50,039 nucleotides of DNA from Clostridiales bacterium CHKCI006 (lineage in GTDB: Bacteria; Bacillota_I; Bacilli_A; Erysipelotrichales; Coprobacillaceae). The notes beneath the pieces were generated by a model, which saw only the letters and a program-made list of their open reading frames with translations, searched no databases and was not told the DNA's origin. The translations under genes and the position numbers were made by a program. The stretch is taken from contig FCNA01000109.1 of the NCBI GenBank assembly GCA_900018345.1, positions 1-50,039 on the forward strand, in the 5' to 3' direction. The number at the start of each line of letters is the position of its first letter. Position 1 is the stretch's first letter. Shown here piece after piece: positions 25,769-35,865 of this stretch.

Positions 25769-26304
25769 TGGAAAAAGTAGATATGCGTTACGCTGAGGCC
25801 CTTTACGAACTGGCTTTAGAAGAAGATGATCTAGCGGCATATTATCAGGATATGCAAAAAGTCAAAGACATCTTTCAGGCAGATAGCATGATCATCGATT
25901 TTTTTGCCGCTGCTTTAGTTTCTGAGAAAGAAAAACTGGCATTGCTGGAGCAGACGTTGGAGGGACAGGTAGGACCTTATGTGCTTAACTTTCTGAAATT
26001 GCTTGTCAAAAAGAAAAGAATTCGCTGGTTGATCGCTATCTGTGATGATTTTAAGAAGAAATATCTTGAGCATATGGGAATTGTTGAGGGATACGTGTAT
26101 AGTGCGATGGCACTCGACGATGCCATCCTGACGCAAATTCAGAGTGCGATCAGTCAAAAAGAAAAAAAACAGGTTCAGCTGCAGTTTGTTTTAGATCCGT
26201 CGCTGCTGGGCGGAGTGAAAGTCGTGGTTGGCCAGCATGTATATGATGGCAGTCTTGAAGCCCGACTGGGACAGCTGCGCGCAGAACTTTTAGGAAGTAG
26301 GTGA
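25768..26304 (+). CDS. atpH: ATP synthase F1 subunit delta
   Basis: A 178-residue subunit that joins the peripheral stalk to the top of the F1 head. The N-terminal helical bundle begins with [14 protein letters not shown], and the C-terminal signature [25 protein letters not shown] is present. The TAATG junction with atpF (shared base at 25768) implies translational coupling. Confidence 0.95.
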   Translation: MEKVDMRYAEALYELALEEDDLAAYYQDMQKVKDIFQADSMIIDFFAAALVSEKEKLALLEQTLEGQVGPYVLNFLKLLVKKKRIRWLIAICDDFKKKYLEHMGIVEGYVYSAMALDDAILTQIQSAISQKEKKQVQLQFVLDPSLLGGVKVVVGQHVYDGSLEARLGQLRAELLGSR

Positions 26305-26308
26305 AAGC

Positions 26309-27826
26309 GTGGAATTGAGACCAGATGAAATTAGTGCTCTCATTAAAGATCAGATTCGTCATTATGCCGACAAGATTGAGATGAAGGATGTTGGGACGGT
26401 CATCACGATCGGTGATGGCGTCAGTCTGATTCATGGTTTAGATGATGCGATGTTAGGTGAATTGCTGGACTTCGGTAATGGTGTTTACGGCATGGTCATG
26501 AATCTGGAAGAAGATTATGTCGGTGCTGTGTTGCTGGGAAATGATGACAGCGTTAAAGAGGGCGATGAGGTCAAAAGGACCGGTCGCATTATTGAGGTTC
26601 CAGTTGGTGATGGCCTGTTGGGACGTGTGGTCAGTCCTTTAGGAGAACCATTGGATGGAGCCGGACCTATTCAATATACTAAAACACGCCCGATTGAAAG
26701 AGTTGCGCCGGGTGTAATGACCCGTGAATCCGTGAATAAGCCTTTATTGACGGGAATGACAACGATCGATGCGATCATTCCGATCGGTCGGGGACAACGT
26801 GAGCTGATTATCGGCGATCGTCAGACAGGGAAGACGGCGATTGCGATCGATACGATCCTGAATCAGAAAGATCAGGATGTCTATTGTATTTATGTTGCCA
26901 TTGGTCAGAAAAATTCGACCGTTGCGCAGATCGTAGAGCGTCTGAAACAAGGTGGCGCGATGGCATATACGACGGTTGTTATGGCATCTGCCAGCGAACT
27001 GGCACCGATCCAATACATTGCCCCTTATGCAGGTTGTGCGATTGGCGAAGAATGGCTGGAACAGGGCAAAGATGTCCTGGTTGTTTACGATGATCTAAGC
27101 AAGCATGCAGTGGCTTATCGAACGGTGTCATTGCTTTTGAAACGTCCGCCAGGACGTGAGGCATATCCTGGAGATGTTTTCTATCTGCACTCACGTCTTT
27201 TAGAGAGAGCTTGTAAGCTTTCTGCGACTTATGGAGGCGGATCTTTGACTGCGTTGCCAATCATCGAGACACAGGCCGGAGATATTTCTGCTTATATTCC
27301 AACGAACGTGATCTCCATCACAGATGGACAAATCTTTTTACAGCAGGATCTCTTCAATTCCGGTTTTAGACCAGCCATCGATACGGGACTATCGGTCAGC
27401 CGTGTCGGTTCGGCAGCCCAAGTGAAGGCAATGAAACAGGTTGCCAGTCAATTGAAATTCGAGCTGGCTCAATATGCAGAAATGCAGTCCTTTGCGCAGT
27501 TTGGTTCTGATCTGGACAAAGCGACGCAGGCGATCATCGACCATGGTCAGCGTGTGCGCGCCTTATTGATTCAGCCACAATATGAAAGTCGTTCGCTTGT
27601 CAATCAGATCCTGATGTTATTTAGCTTAAAATATGGTTTTGTCAAAGAGATACCGGTGGCAGGAATTGCCAATTATATGCAGGCCATGTTGGATGCCATG
27701 CATGCCCAACATGCTAATTTGGTCGAAATGCTTGCTTCTGAAAAGGAGATCACACCAGCATTAGAGACAGCGTTGAAGGAAAGTCTGCAGGCCTTCACGA
27801 CTCAATATTTAAAGACGGTGGCATAA
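26309..27826 (+). CDS. atpA: ATP synthase F1 subunit alpha
   Basis: A 505-residue nucleotide-binding but non-catalytic subunit of the F1 hexamer. The P-loop [13 protein letters not shown] lies near residue 170, and the family block [17 protein letters not shown] is visible. The arginine finger lies within this last block. The start is GTG at 26309, with TAGGAAGTAGGTGAAA upstream and only 4 bases after atpH. The length is normal. Confidence 0.97.
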   Translation: MELRPDEISALIKDQIRHYADKIEMKDVGTVITIGDGVSLIHGLDDAMLGELLDFGNGVYGMVMNLEEDYVGAVLLGNDDSVKEGDEVKRTGRIIEVPVGDGLLGRVVSPLGEPLDGAGPIQYTKTRPIERVAPGVMTRESVNKPLLTGMTTIDAIIPIGRGQRELIIGDRQTGKTAIAIDTILNQKDQDVYCIYVAIGQKNSTVAQIVERLKQGGAMAYTTVVMASASELAPIQYIAPYAGCAIGEEWLEQGKDVLVVYDDLSKHAVAYRTVSLLLKRPPGREAYPGDVFYLHSRLLERACKLSATYGGGSLTALPIIETQAGDISAYIPTNVISITDGQIFLQQDLFNSGFRPAIDTGLSVSRVGSAAQVKAMKQVASQLKFELAQYAEMQSFAQFGSDLDKATQAIIDHGQRVRALLIQPQYESRSLVNQILMLFSLKYGFVKEIPVAGIANYMQAMLDAMHAQHANLVEMLASEKEITPALETALKESLQAFTTQYLKTVA

Positions 27827-27829
27827 CGT

Positions 27830-30083
<2,254 letters not shown>

Positions 30084-30094
30084 GAGGGGTCGAA

Positions 30095-30499
30095 ATGTCT
30101 AGTTTCAAGCTTCGGATCGTTACTCCGCATGGACTTTATTATGAAGGCGAAGTCGAGATCCTGAATGTCCGTACTAAGAACGGTCAGATGGGTATTTTGG
30201 CACATCGCCTGCCTTTAGCGACAGGTCTGGAGATCAATGAAATGAACTTCGTAGAAAAAGGTGAGCGCAAGCACTTTGCGCTTGCCGGCGGTTTCCTATA
30301 TGTGGGTAAAAACGAAACAACCATCCTGACCGATGCCATCGAATCTGAAATGAGCATTGATCTGGATCGTGCTTTGGCAGCGAAAGCCAGAGCAGAGGCA
30401 CGTTTAGCCGATCGTCAAAATGAGAAAATTGATCTTCAGAGAGCGGAGATTGCTTTGCGTAAGGCGCTGGTCCGTATTCGCGTTAAAAAAGGTGCATAA
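30095..30499 (+). CDS. atpC: ATP synthase F1 subunit epsilon
   Basis: A 134-residue subunit with an N-terminal beta sandwich (KLRIVTPHGLYYEGEVEILN, GQMGILAHRLPLATGL) and a C-terminal helical hairpin (DLDRALAAKARAEARL onward). It joins the shaft to the c ring and inhibits ATP hydrolysis. The order F-H-A-G-D-C is standard. TAGGAGGGGTCGAA precedes the ATG. A strong terminator follows at once. Confidence 0.96.
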   Translation: MSSFKLRIVTPHGLYYEGEVEILNVRTKNGQMGILAHRLPLATGLEINEMNFVEKGERKHFALAGGFLYVGKNETTILTDAIESEMSIDLDRALAAKARAEARLADRQNEKIDLQRAEIALRKALVRIRVKKGA

Positions 30500-30531
30500 C
30501 TGCAATGATAAGAATTCATTGCAGTTTTTTT
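30500..30531 (+). terminator. Intrinsic terminator of the atp operon
   Basis: CTGCAATGA (30500-30508) and TCATTGCAG (30516-30524) are perfect 9-base arms, then T7. The stem begins on the base after the atpC stop codon. Confidence 0.92.
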
Positions 30532-30573
30532 ATTCACCGCTTATAATGATATTAAGATGAAAGGAGGATGTTT

Positions 30574-31425
30574 ATGCGTGCCTGGCAGAGACGTTTTTCA
30601 CATAAGATATTGGAAAGAGGCTATCAGTATTATGAGGACGAACTGGTTGATGAAATGCAGACAGAACAGGAAATCACGACGGCTACGATCAAAGGCAGCA
30701 AGCCTTATCATGTGCAGGTCCGTTACCAGAACGGGCACCTTAGTTGGGCTACCTGCGATTGTCCCTATGCACGTAATGGACGCTATTGTAAGCATGAAGC
30801 GGCTTTGCTTTATGCTTTAGATGCGCAAAAAGGCATTCCGCCAGTTTTAGCCTCCAAGCGACTGGAACTCTTTGTGGAAGATTATGCTGTGATCGATATT
30901 GAAACGACAGGCTTGGATGATGCCAGAGATGCCATCATTGAGGTGGGAGCCATTCGCGTTTATCCGGGCGGCCGCTTAGAAACCTATACATCCTTAATAC
31001 ATACCGATCAAAAGCTTTCTTCCAGTATCGAGACCCTGACGGGAATCACTCAGGATATGGTGAGTAAAGCGCCGCCCTTAGAAAAGGTCTTGCGTGAGTT
31101 TGGCGATTTTGTCAGGGGGACGACCCTCATTGGACATAATGTTCCATTTGATCTGGCTTTTTTAAAACGTGATTTTCTTAGCTGTCTTCATGAGGAATTT
31201 GATCCTTATTATATCGATACCTTGTATTTAGCCAGACGCTATCTCAAAAACATGGCCCACTATGATCTGGCGACAGTGGCCAGTTATTTTAAGATTGATA
31301 CCGGTTATCATCATCGTGCCTTACAGGATGTGTTGATGACCTTAGGAATCTATCGTTGCTTTAAGGAAATCGAGGCCTTTCGACAGCTCTGTTATCGGTT
31401 GGAAAATGAAATGATCATCCCATGA
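30574..31425 (+). CDS. SWIM zinc finger-DEDD 3'-5' exonuclease fusion
   Basis: 283 residues. The N-terminal part (about 1-85) has a SWIM-type zinc motif CDCPYARNGRYCKH (CxC...CxH), a DNA- or protein-binding module. The C-terminal part (about 100-270) is a DnaQ-like exonuclease. Exo I is IDIETTG, Exo II is IGHNVPFDLAFL and Exo III is HHRALQDV, making it DEDDh type. It is similar to the epsilon proofreading subunit but is not DnaE-linked here. The ATG at 30574 lies 6 bases after AAAGGAGG; the ATG at 30568 touches that site. It could act in repair or RNA/DNA trimming; the substrate is not known. Confidence 0.88.
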   Translation: MRAWQRRFSHKILERGYQYYEDELVDEMQTEQEITTATIKGSKPYHVQVRYQNGHLSWATCDCPYARNGRYCKHEAALLYALDAQKGIPPVLASKRLELFVEDYAVIDIETTGLDDARDAIIEVGAIRVYPGGRLETYTSLIHTDQKLSSSIETLTGITQDMVSKAPPLEKVLREFGDFVRGTTLIGHNVPFDLAFLKRDFLSCLHEEFDPYYIDTLYLARRYLKNMAHYDLATVASYFKIDTGYHHRALQDVLMTLGIYRCFKEIEAFRQLCYRLENEMIIP

Positions 31426-31640
31426 GACAAACCAGAAAAATATTATGATTTCTCAGGAGAATCGACATATTTTGAGGAGGTTCAGGCGTATGATAAGAAT
31501 GAACTTCAGAGATGGAGAAATGCGTGAAAGGTGAACCTCCTGATGACAATGATCCTGAACACGCGGAATGGATACATACGGATGTTGGTAATGGTGGAAC
31601 ATAACAGAAGTACCTGGCAGGCATCCATTCCGTGAAATGA
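31426..31640 (+). other. Intergenic stretch with two perfect inverted repeats and coding-like remnants
   Basis: About 235 bases lie between the exonuclease gene and the DUF1146 start. Two perfect 10-base inverted repeats occur: AGGAGGTTCA (31475-31484) with TGAACCTCCT (31532-31541), and CGGAATGGAT (31564-31573) with ATCCATTCCG (31623-31632). In the plus strand, broken frames read protein-like (YYDFSGESTYFEEVQAYDK, then GEPPDDNDPEHAEWIHTD in another frame). It may be a decayed small gene or a structured leader of the downstream operon. Neither is certain. Confidence 0.4.
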
Positions 31641-31660
31641 CAAAGGAGGTCGAATACCCA

Positions 31661-31864
31661 ATGGTTTATACCTTATTGAAGTTCATTCTCTACATGATTA
31701 GCCTTGTATGCGTGATCTATGGCTTAAGCTGTATTCCTTTTGAAAAGATGATCAAAAAAAATCACGTCCGTCAGTTTTACGTTCTTTATATCATTGTGGT
31801 GTTGAGTTTAACTTATCTTGTCGCGCATTTCTTTCTTGATTTTATGACAATCAGATTCGGGTGA
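31661..31864 (+). CDS. DUF1146 family small membrane protein
   Basis: A 67-residue protein with two membrane helices (about 5-24 and 42-62) joined by a basic loop (FEKMIKKNHVRQF). It matches the small YwzB/DUF1146 type often found just after the atp operon in Bacillota. Function is unknown. The ATG at 31661 lies 10 bases after AAAGGAGGT. An in-frame ATG at 31637 lies upstream of that site and is rejected. spoIID begins one base after its stop codon. Confidence 0.8.
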   Translation: MVYTLLKFILYMISLVCVIYGLSCIPFEKMIKKNHVRQFYVLYIIVVLSLTYLVAHFFLDFMTIRFG

Positions 31865-31865
31865 G

Positions 31866-32780
31866 ATGGATTTGAAAAGAACGTTTAAAAAAAGCTTTGT
31901 TGTCCTTTTGCTTGCTGTCGTTGTCGCTTTCTCACTTGCTCATATGGTTCCCGATGATTCTGACAAGTCCGCTCCCCCTTTGCCAGAAGTGAATGATGTG
32001 GTGCAGGTGAGACAAGCTGACGGCAGTGTTCGTGAGGTCGCGTTGGAAGAATATGTCGTTGGTGTCGTGAGCGCCGAGATGCCGGTCAGTTTTAGTCAGG
32101 AAGCATTAAAGGCGCAGGCAGTAGCCAGCCGAACCTATGTCCTTTCGCGTGATCTGGTAGTCGATGATACGACCAGTTCTCAGGTATATGAAGATGAAGC
32201 GAAGCGCAGGGAGAAATGGAAAGAAGATTTTGAGGCCAATGAAGCGAAGATTGAAGCATGTGTGGAAGCAACAAAAGGCGAGGTGCTGACCTATCAGGGT
32301 CAATATATCTCGGCTTTATTTTTTTCCAGTTCAAATGGAAAGACCGAAAATAACGAAGATTACTTTAATACGGTCAGTGTGCCTTATTTACGTTCAGTGG
32401 ACTCAAGCTGGGACCTGGAAGTCTCCAGTCAGGTGTACCGGGAAAAAAGTTTTACCAAGGAAGAGTTAAATCAGATTTTTGAAACCGATGACTTTACCTT
32501 GACCATTTTAAGTTATAAGGAAAGCGGTCGGGTCGATCAGGTGGATGTTTCCGGCAAGACGTATACAGGTCGCGAGATCCGTGAAAAATTAGGCCTGGCC
32601 AGCAGTGACTTTGATATCGAACAGGAAGGCAATACGTATATTTTCCATACGGTAGGTTATGGACATGGCGTAGGGATGAGCCAGTATGGAGCCCAGGGAA
32701 TGGCCGAAGAAGGGTATGATTACCGCACGATCCTGACTTATTATTATCAGGGCGTTGAAATTGAAAAATTGCATTCATAG
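31866..32780 (+). CDS. spoIID: Stage II sporulation protein D (lytic transglycosylase)
   Basis: A 304-residue protein with an N-terminal membrane anchor (about 9-27) and an extracellular SpoIID domain. The motif VVGVVSAEMPVSFSQEALKAQAVASRTY contains the catalytic glutamate. The C-terminal block GYGHGVGMSQYGAQGMAEEGYDYRTIL is characteristic. SpoIID cuts peptidoglycan at the septum so that the mother cell can engulf the forespore, together with SpoIIM and SpoIIP. It is tightly linked to the small gene upstream and to the spoIIQ-like gene downstream. Other LytB/SpoIID-domain proteins exist outside sporulation, but the neighbour supports SpoIID. Confidence 0.88.
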   Translation: MDLKRTFKKSFVVLLLAVVVAFSLAHMVPDDSDKSAPPLPEVNDVVQVRQADGSVREVALEEYVVGVVSAEMPVSFSQEALKAQAVASRTYVLSRDLVVDDTTSSQVYEDEAKRREKWKEDFEANEAKIEACVEATKGEVLTYQGQYISALFFSSSNGKTENNEDYFNTVSVPYLRSVDSSWDLEVSSQVYREKSFTKEELNQIFETDDFTLTILSYKESGRVDQVDVSGKTYTGREIREKLGLASSDFDIEQEGNTYIFHTVGYGHGVGMSQYGAQGMAEEGYDYRTILTYYYQGVEIEKLHS

Positions 32781-32829
32781 GTATATTTACGCAGGAATTG
32801 GAAAAACTGATTCTTGAGGTGATATATGA

Positions 32830-33483
32830 ATGAAGCGCATCATCTATCAGTACAGGATGCCAATCTTATTTGGATTTAGTTTAGTCCTCTTTCTATCCGG
32901 TCTATCCATCATAGAGAACATTATTTCCAATGTCAATCAGGAGATGCAGGAGCCAACCCCTACGGTTGTCCAGGAAACGATCACGCATAGCGATGCGACG
33001 ACCGAAACCCAGGTCACAACAACCCCGGCCCCAGAGGTATTGGGCTATCCCTATGTAGAACCTATTGCCATCGTACGCCACTATTATGAAGTCGATGCCA
33101 GTGATGAAGTGAAGGCGCAGTCCATGGATTATTTCGAAGGCGTCTATCGACCAAGCTTAGGGATTGATTTCTCAAATGGAGAAGAGGCTTTTGAAGTGGT
33201 GGCCAGTATCAGTGGAACAGTTCAGGATGTGAAAGAAGATCCGGTGTTTGGTGGATGTCTATCCATTGTCGGAGAAAATGGCCTGGAAGTGACTTATCAA
33301 AGCTTAGCCGAGATTGCGGTAAGTGAAGGGGATACGGTGGCACAGTCCGATTATCTAGGCATGAGCGGAACGAATATTTATGAAGCAGATTTAAATAATC
33401 ATATTCATTTTGTGGTTGAAAAAAATGGTCAGACGGTCAATCCGGAAGATTATTTTGAGGTCGCTCTTTCTGAGATTTCCTAA
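32830..33483 (+). CDS. SpoIIQ-like LytM/M23-fold protein with degenerate active site
   Basis: 217 residues: one N-terminal membrane helix (about 12-30), a Thr/Pro-rich linker, and an M23 domain (about 95-210). The zinc motif normally reading HxGxD is here SLGIDF, so the first histidine is missing. HIHF near the C-terminus keeps the HxH pair. Loss of zinc ligands is known for Bacillus SpoIIQ, which binds SpoIIIAH across the engulfing membrane instead of cutting peptidoglycan. Position next to spoIID supports this role. GAGGTGATATATGA precedes the ATG. A strong terminator follows. Confidence 0.75.
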   Translation: MKRIIYQYRMPILFGFSLVLFLSGLSIIENIISNVNQEMQEPTPTVVQETITHSDATTETQVTTTPAPEVLGYPYVEPIAIVRHYYEVDASDEVKAQSMDYFEGVYRPSLGIDFSNGEEAFEVVASISGTVQDVKEDPVFGGCLSIVGENGLEVTYQSLAEIAVSEGDTVAQSDYLGMSGTNIYEADLNNHIHFVVEKNGQTVNPEDYFEVALSEIS

Positions 33484-33539
33484 TTTATCTTCTTCAGTTC
33501 AGAAAATGGATTGGATTTTGTACGAATATTGAGATGGCT

Positions 33540-33570
33540 AGGGCTAAATGACGGATTTTAGCCCTTTTTA
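33540..33570 (+). terminator. Intrinsic terminator after the spoIIQ-like gene
   Basis: AGGGCTAAA (33540-33548) and TTTAGCCCT (33557-33565) are perfect 9-base arms, followed by TTTTTA. Confidence 0.9.
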
Positions 33571-33571
33571 T

Positions 33572-33599
33572 TTGCCTAAAAAAAAAGATATGTTATAAT
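33572..33599 (+). promoter_or_regulatory. Promoter of the TagO-type gene
   Basis: TTGCCT (33572-33577), a 16-base spacer and TATAAT (33594-33599). The ATG at 33621 follows closely, so the leader is only about 15 bases. Confidence 0.6.
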
Positions 33600-33620
33600 A
33601 TGACAAATGGGGGTGCACCT

Positions 33621-35453
33621 ATGTCAATGCAGATTTTTTGGTCATTTTTGGTGACCTTGGGCCTTAGTGCCTGCTTTGTGCCTCTAGTCAATAAAGCAGG
33701 TCGACATTTAGGTATTATTGCGGAACAGAACAAACGAACCATTCATAAAGGCAAAATTGCACGTATCGGTGGCATGGCGATTTATTTGAGTTTTCTCATC
33801 GGAGCAGCGATCTTTCTGAAAGCGGATCGTCAGATCAACGCCATCCTCATTGGCAGTTTTCTTATCTTTACCGTCGGGTTTTTAGACGATATTTTTGATC
33901 TTTCACCTAAGAAAAAGCTGCTTGTTGAACTCGTAGCTGCTTTGGTTATTATTTTATGTGGAGATATTTGGATCAAAGGCGTATCCATTCCTTTTTTGCC
34001 GTCTTTTTCCTTTGAATACATCTCCATGTTTGTCACGATCGCCTGGATCGTCGGGATCACCAATGCCATCAATTTGATTGATGGACTGGATGGGTTATGT
34101 GCCGGGGTGTCAACGATCGTATTGATTGCGATTGCAATGACAAGTCTTGTCTTTTCCAGAACGGATATTGCCGCCATCAGTGTCTTGCTGGCAGGGGCGA
34201 TTTGCGGATTTTTATGTTATAACTTTCATCCGGCCTCTATTTTTATGGGGGACTGCGGTGCTTTATTTATCGGGTTTATGATTTCAGTCATCTCTCTTTT
34301 AGGTTTCGGCTATAAAAGCTCAGCTTTCTTTACCTTGGGTGCACCGATCGTCATGTTGGCAGTACCGATCATGGATACATTTTTGGCGATCATTCGGCGT
34401 CGTTTGCGCGGACAAAAGTTCAGTGATGCGGACCGTGAGCATTTGCATCACACCTTGATGTTTAAATTAGATCTAGGTCAGACACGCAGTGTCATTATTC
34501 TTTATGTTGCCACAACGCTTTTTGCCTTGAGCGCGTATGTTTATGTCTTTGATAAGAAATTAGGCTTACTGATCTTTTTAGGCTTGATCCTGATCTTTGA
34601 ATTGTTTATTGAATATACGGGTATGGTCAATACCCATTATAAACCGATTTTGGCAACACTGAATTTATTTCTTAAAAATCCCAATTTACCGTCTTTCTCG
34701 GCGCAGCAGCGCAAGGTGGAAATTCGGGCAGCATTGAAAAAAGATCCGGAAAGTTTTAAAGATGCCAATCTGGAAATAGAAAAGGAGAAACTTAAAATGA
34801 AAAAACGCAAGCAGAAAAATCTGATTGTTGCTTTGGCTCTGATTGCAGTCGCTGTCATTGGAGGAATCGCTGTCTTTTTCGCTACCCAGCGTCAGTCACA
34901 AAAAGCTCCGATTGCCCTCGAGGAAGATACGGTGAACTATGTGGAAGGCAATCATCCAACGGCTTTGATGGATGAAATATATGATCAGCTTTTAGCGGCC
35001 AATGAAAGTGGCGATAAGACGCAGGAGAGGGAATTAGTAGCTGCCTATTTTGCGGCAGACTTTTTGACCTGGTCCAATAAAACAGACCGTGAAGATATCG
35101 GCGGTCTCTATCTGGTTTATCCGGACGTTCGGACAGAATTTGCCAGCTATGCTTTAAATCTCTATTATGTGAATATGAATGAGCATGCCTTAACCTATGG
35201 GCAGGAAGGCCTTCCTGAAGTCGAAAGCTATGCAATCATCAGCGATGAAACTTCTGATTTTATTTACGAAGCGAAGAATTTAGACAGCACTTATGATATT
35301 ACGGTACAAGTGACATATAAGTCAAAAGAAGGCGGCATGCCAACGGAAGATCTGAAGCAGGAAGCAGTCATCACGGTCTTAGAAGATGGCGAGAAGTTCT
35401 ATGTCGTTGGTGTGGATTATACGAATATTAATGCGAAGACAGATACGAACTAA
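33621..35453 (+). CDS. TagO/WecA-type undecaprenyl-phosphate GlcNAc-1-phosphate transferase with fused C-terminal anchored domain
   Basis: 610 residues. The first about 350 form a multi-helix GT4-like transferase that starts wall glycopolymer synthesis by loading GlcNAc-1-P on the lipid carrier. The motifs are VGFLDDIFDL, NAINLIDGLDGL, NFHPASIFMGDCGALF and DREHLHH. It matches TagO/TarO and not MraY. A charged linker then leads to another membrane helix (about 398-418) and an extracellular domain of about 190 residues not normal in the family. A ribosome site and ATG at 34797 sit at that junction in frame. The ATG at 33621 follows GGGGGTGCACCT. Confidence 0.9.
   Translation: MSMQIFWSFLVTLGLSACFVPLVNKAGRHLGIIAEQNKRTIHKGKIARIGGMAIYLSFLIGAAIFLKADRQINAILIGSFLIFTVGFLDDIFDLSPKKKLLVELVAALVIILCGDIWIKGVSIPFLPSFSFEYISMFVTIAWIVGITNAINLIDGLDGLCAGVSTIVLIAIAMTSLVFSRTDIAAISVLLAGAICGFLCYNFHPASIFMGDCGALFIGFMISVISLLGFGYKSSAFFTLGAPIVMLAVPIMDTFLAIIRRRLRGQKFSDADREHLHHTLMFKLDLGQTRSVIILYVATTLFALSAYVYVFDKKLGLLIFLGLILIFELFIEYTGMVNTHYKPILATLNLFLKNPNLPSFSAQQRKVEIRAALKKDPESFKDANLEIEKEKLKMKKRKQKNLIVALALIAVAVIGGIAVFFATQRQSQKAPIALEEDTVNYVEGNHPTALMDEIYDQLLAANESGDKTQERELVAAYFAADFLTWSNKTDREDIGGLYLVYPDVRTEFASYALNLYYVNMNEHALTYGQEGLPEVESYAIISDETSDFIYEAKNLDSTYDITVQVTYKSKEGGMPTEDLKQEAVITVLEDGEKFYVVGVDYTNINAKTDTN
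34782..35453 (+). other. Possible internal start giving a separate 218-residue anchored protein
   Basis: Within the TagO-type frame, AAAGGAGAA (34782-34790) lies 9 bases before an in-frame ATG at 34797. Translation from there would begin MKKRKQKNLIVALALIAV, a typical membrane anchor, followed by an extracellular domain of about 190 residues. No stop codon separates it from the transferase. Either the two were once separate genes, or both long and short products are made. The expression of the short form is inference. Confidence 0.5.
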
Positions 35454-35465
35454 GTAAAAAAAGAA

Positions 35466-35494
35466 TTGCTTTTTAGAGGGTGACATGCTAGAAT
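35466..35494 (+). promoter_or_regulatory. Promoter of secG
   Basis: TTGCTT (35466-35471), a 17-base spacer ending in TGC, and TAGAAT (35489-35494). Both an extended -10 and a usable -35 are present. Confidence 0.65.
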
Positions 35495-35540
35495 AAATGT
35501 GTTTTGAGAGTTCACATTTCAGAAAAGGAGGTTGTACTTC

Positions 35541-35759
35541 ATGTGGGACATTTTAATGGTTATTGTATGTGTGGCCTTAATTATATTATCCTTACTGCAG
35601 AGTGGAAAATCCGAAGGATTAGTCAGTGCTTTAACTGGGCAAAACTCTTCCTTATTTAAACAGACAAAAGAGCGTGGCCCTGAATTAGTCCTTTCACGGA
35701 TTACGCTTGGGTTTGCAATCGCCTTTTTCATTATTGCAGTGATCATTCGTATGGGATAA
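35541..35759 (+). CDS. secG: Preprotein translocase subunit SecG
   Basis: A 72-residue protein with two membrane helices (about 3-20 and 49-69). The conserved middle segment LLQSGKSEGLVSALTG contains the family QsgKs.Gl...g pattern. SecG assists SecYEG-dependent protein export. The ATG at 35541 lies 9 bases after AAAGGAGG. secG before rnr, smpB and ssrA is a classic Bacillota order. Confidence 0.93.
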   Translation: MWDILMVIVCVALIILSLLQSGKSEGLVSALTGQNSSLFKQTKERGPELVLSRITLGFAIAFFIIAVIIRMG

Positions 35760-35763
35760 GTTG

Positions 35764-35793
35764 ACGGGTCCGCTTGAGGTCCCGTTTTTTTTA
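35764..35793 (+). terminator. Intrinsic terminator after secG
   Basis: ACGGG (35764-35768) pairs with CCCGT (35781-35785), extended by an inner CC/GG pair with one bulge, then T8. Confidence 0.75.
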
Positions 35794-35805
35794 CCAGCGG
35801 CTGGC

Positions 35806-35835
35806 TTGTATGAGCGAGGCTGGAATGGATAAAAT
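35806..35835 (+). promoter_or_regulatory. Candidate promoter of rnr
   Basis: TTGTAT (35806-35811), an 18-base spacer and TAAAAT (35830-35835). Confidence 0.45.
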
Positions 35836-35865
35836 AAAGATAAGAAAATGAAAGGAAGTGGGTGA

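Noticed and set aside
30568-30573. ATG start of the SWIM-exonuclease at 30568
   Set aside because: It touches AAAGGAGG; the next in-frame ATG at 30574 has the right spacing.
31415-31624. 69-codon minus-strand open frame rich in Ser and Pro
   Set aside because: No ribosome site, odd composition, and it overlaps the inverted repeats; more likely chance.
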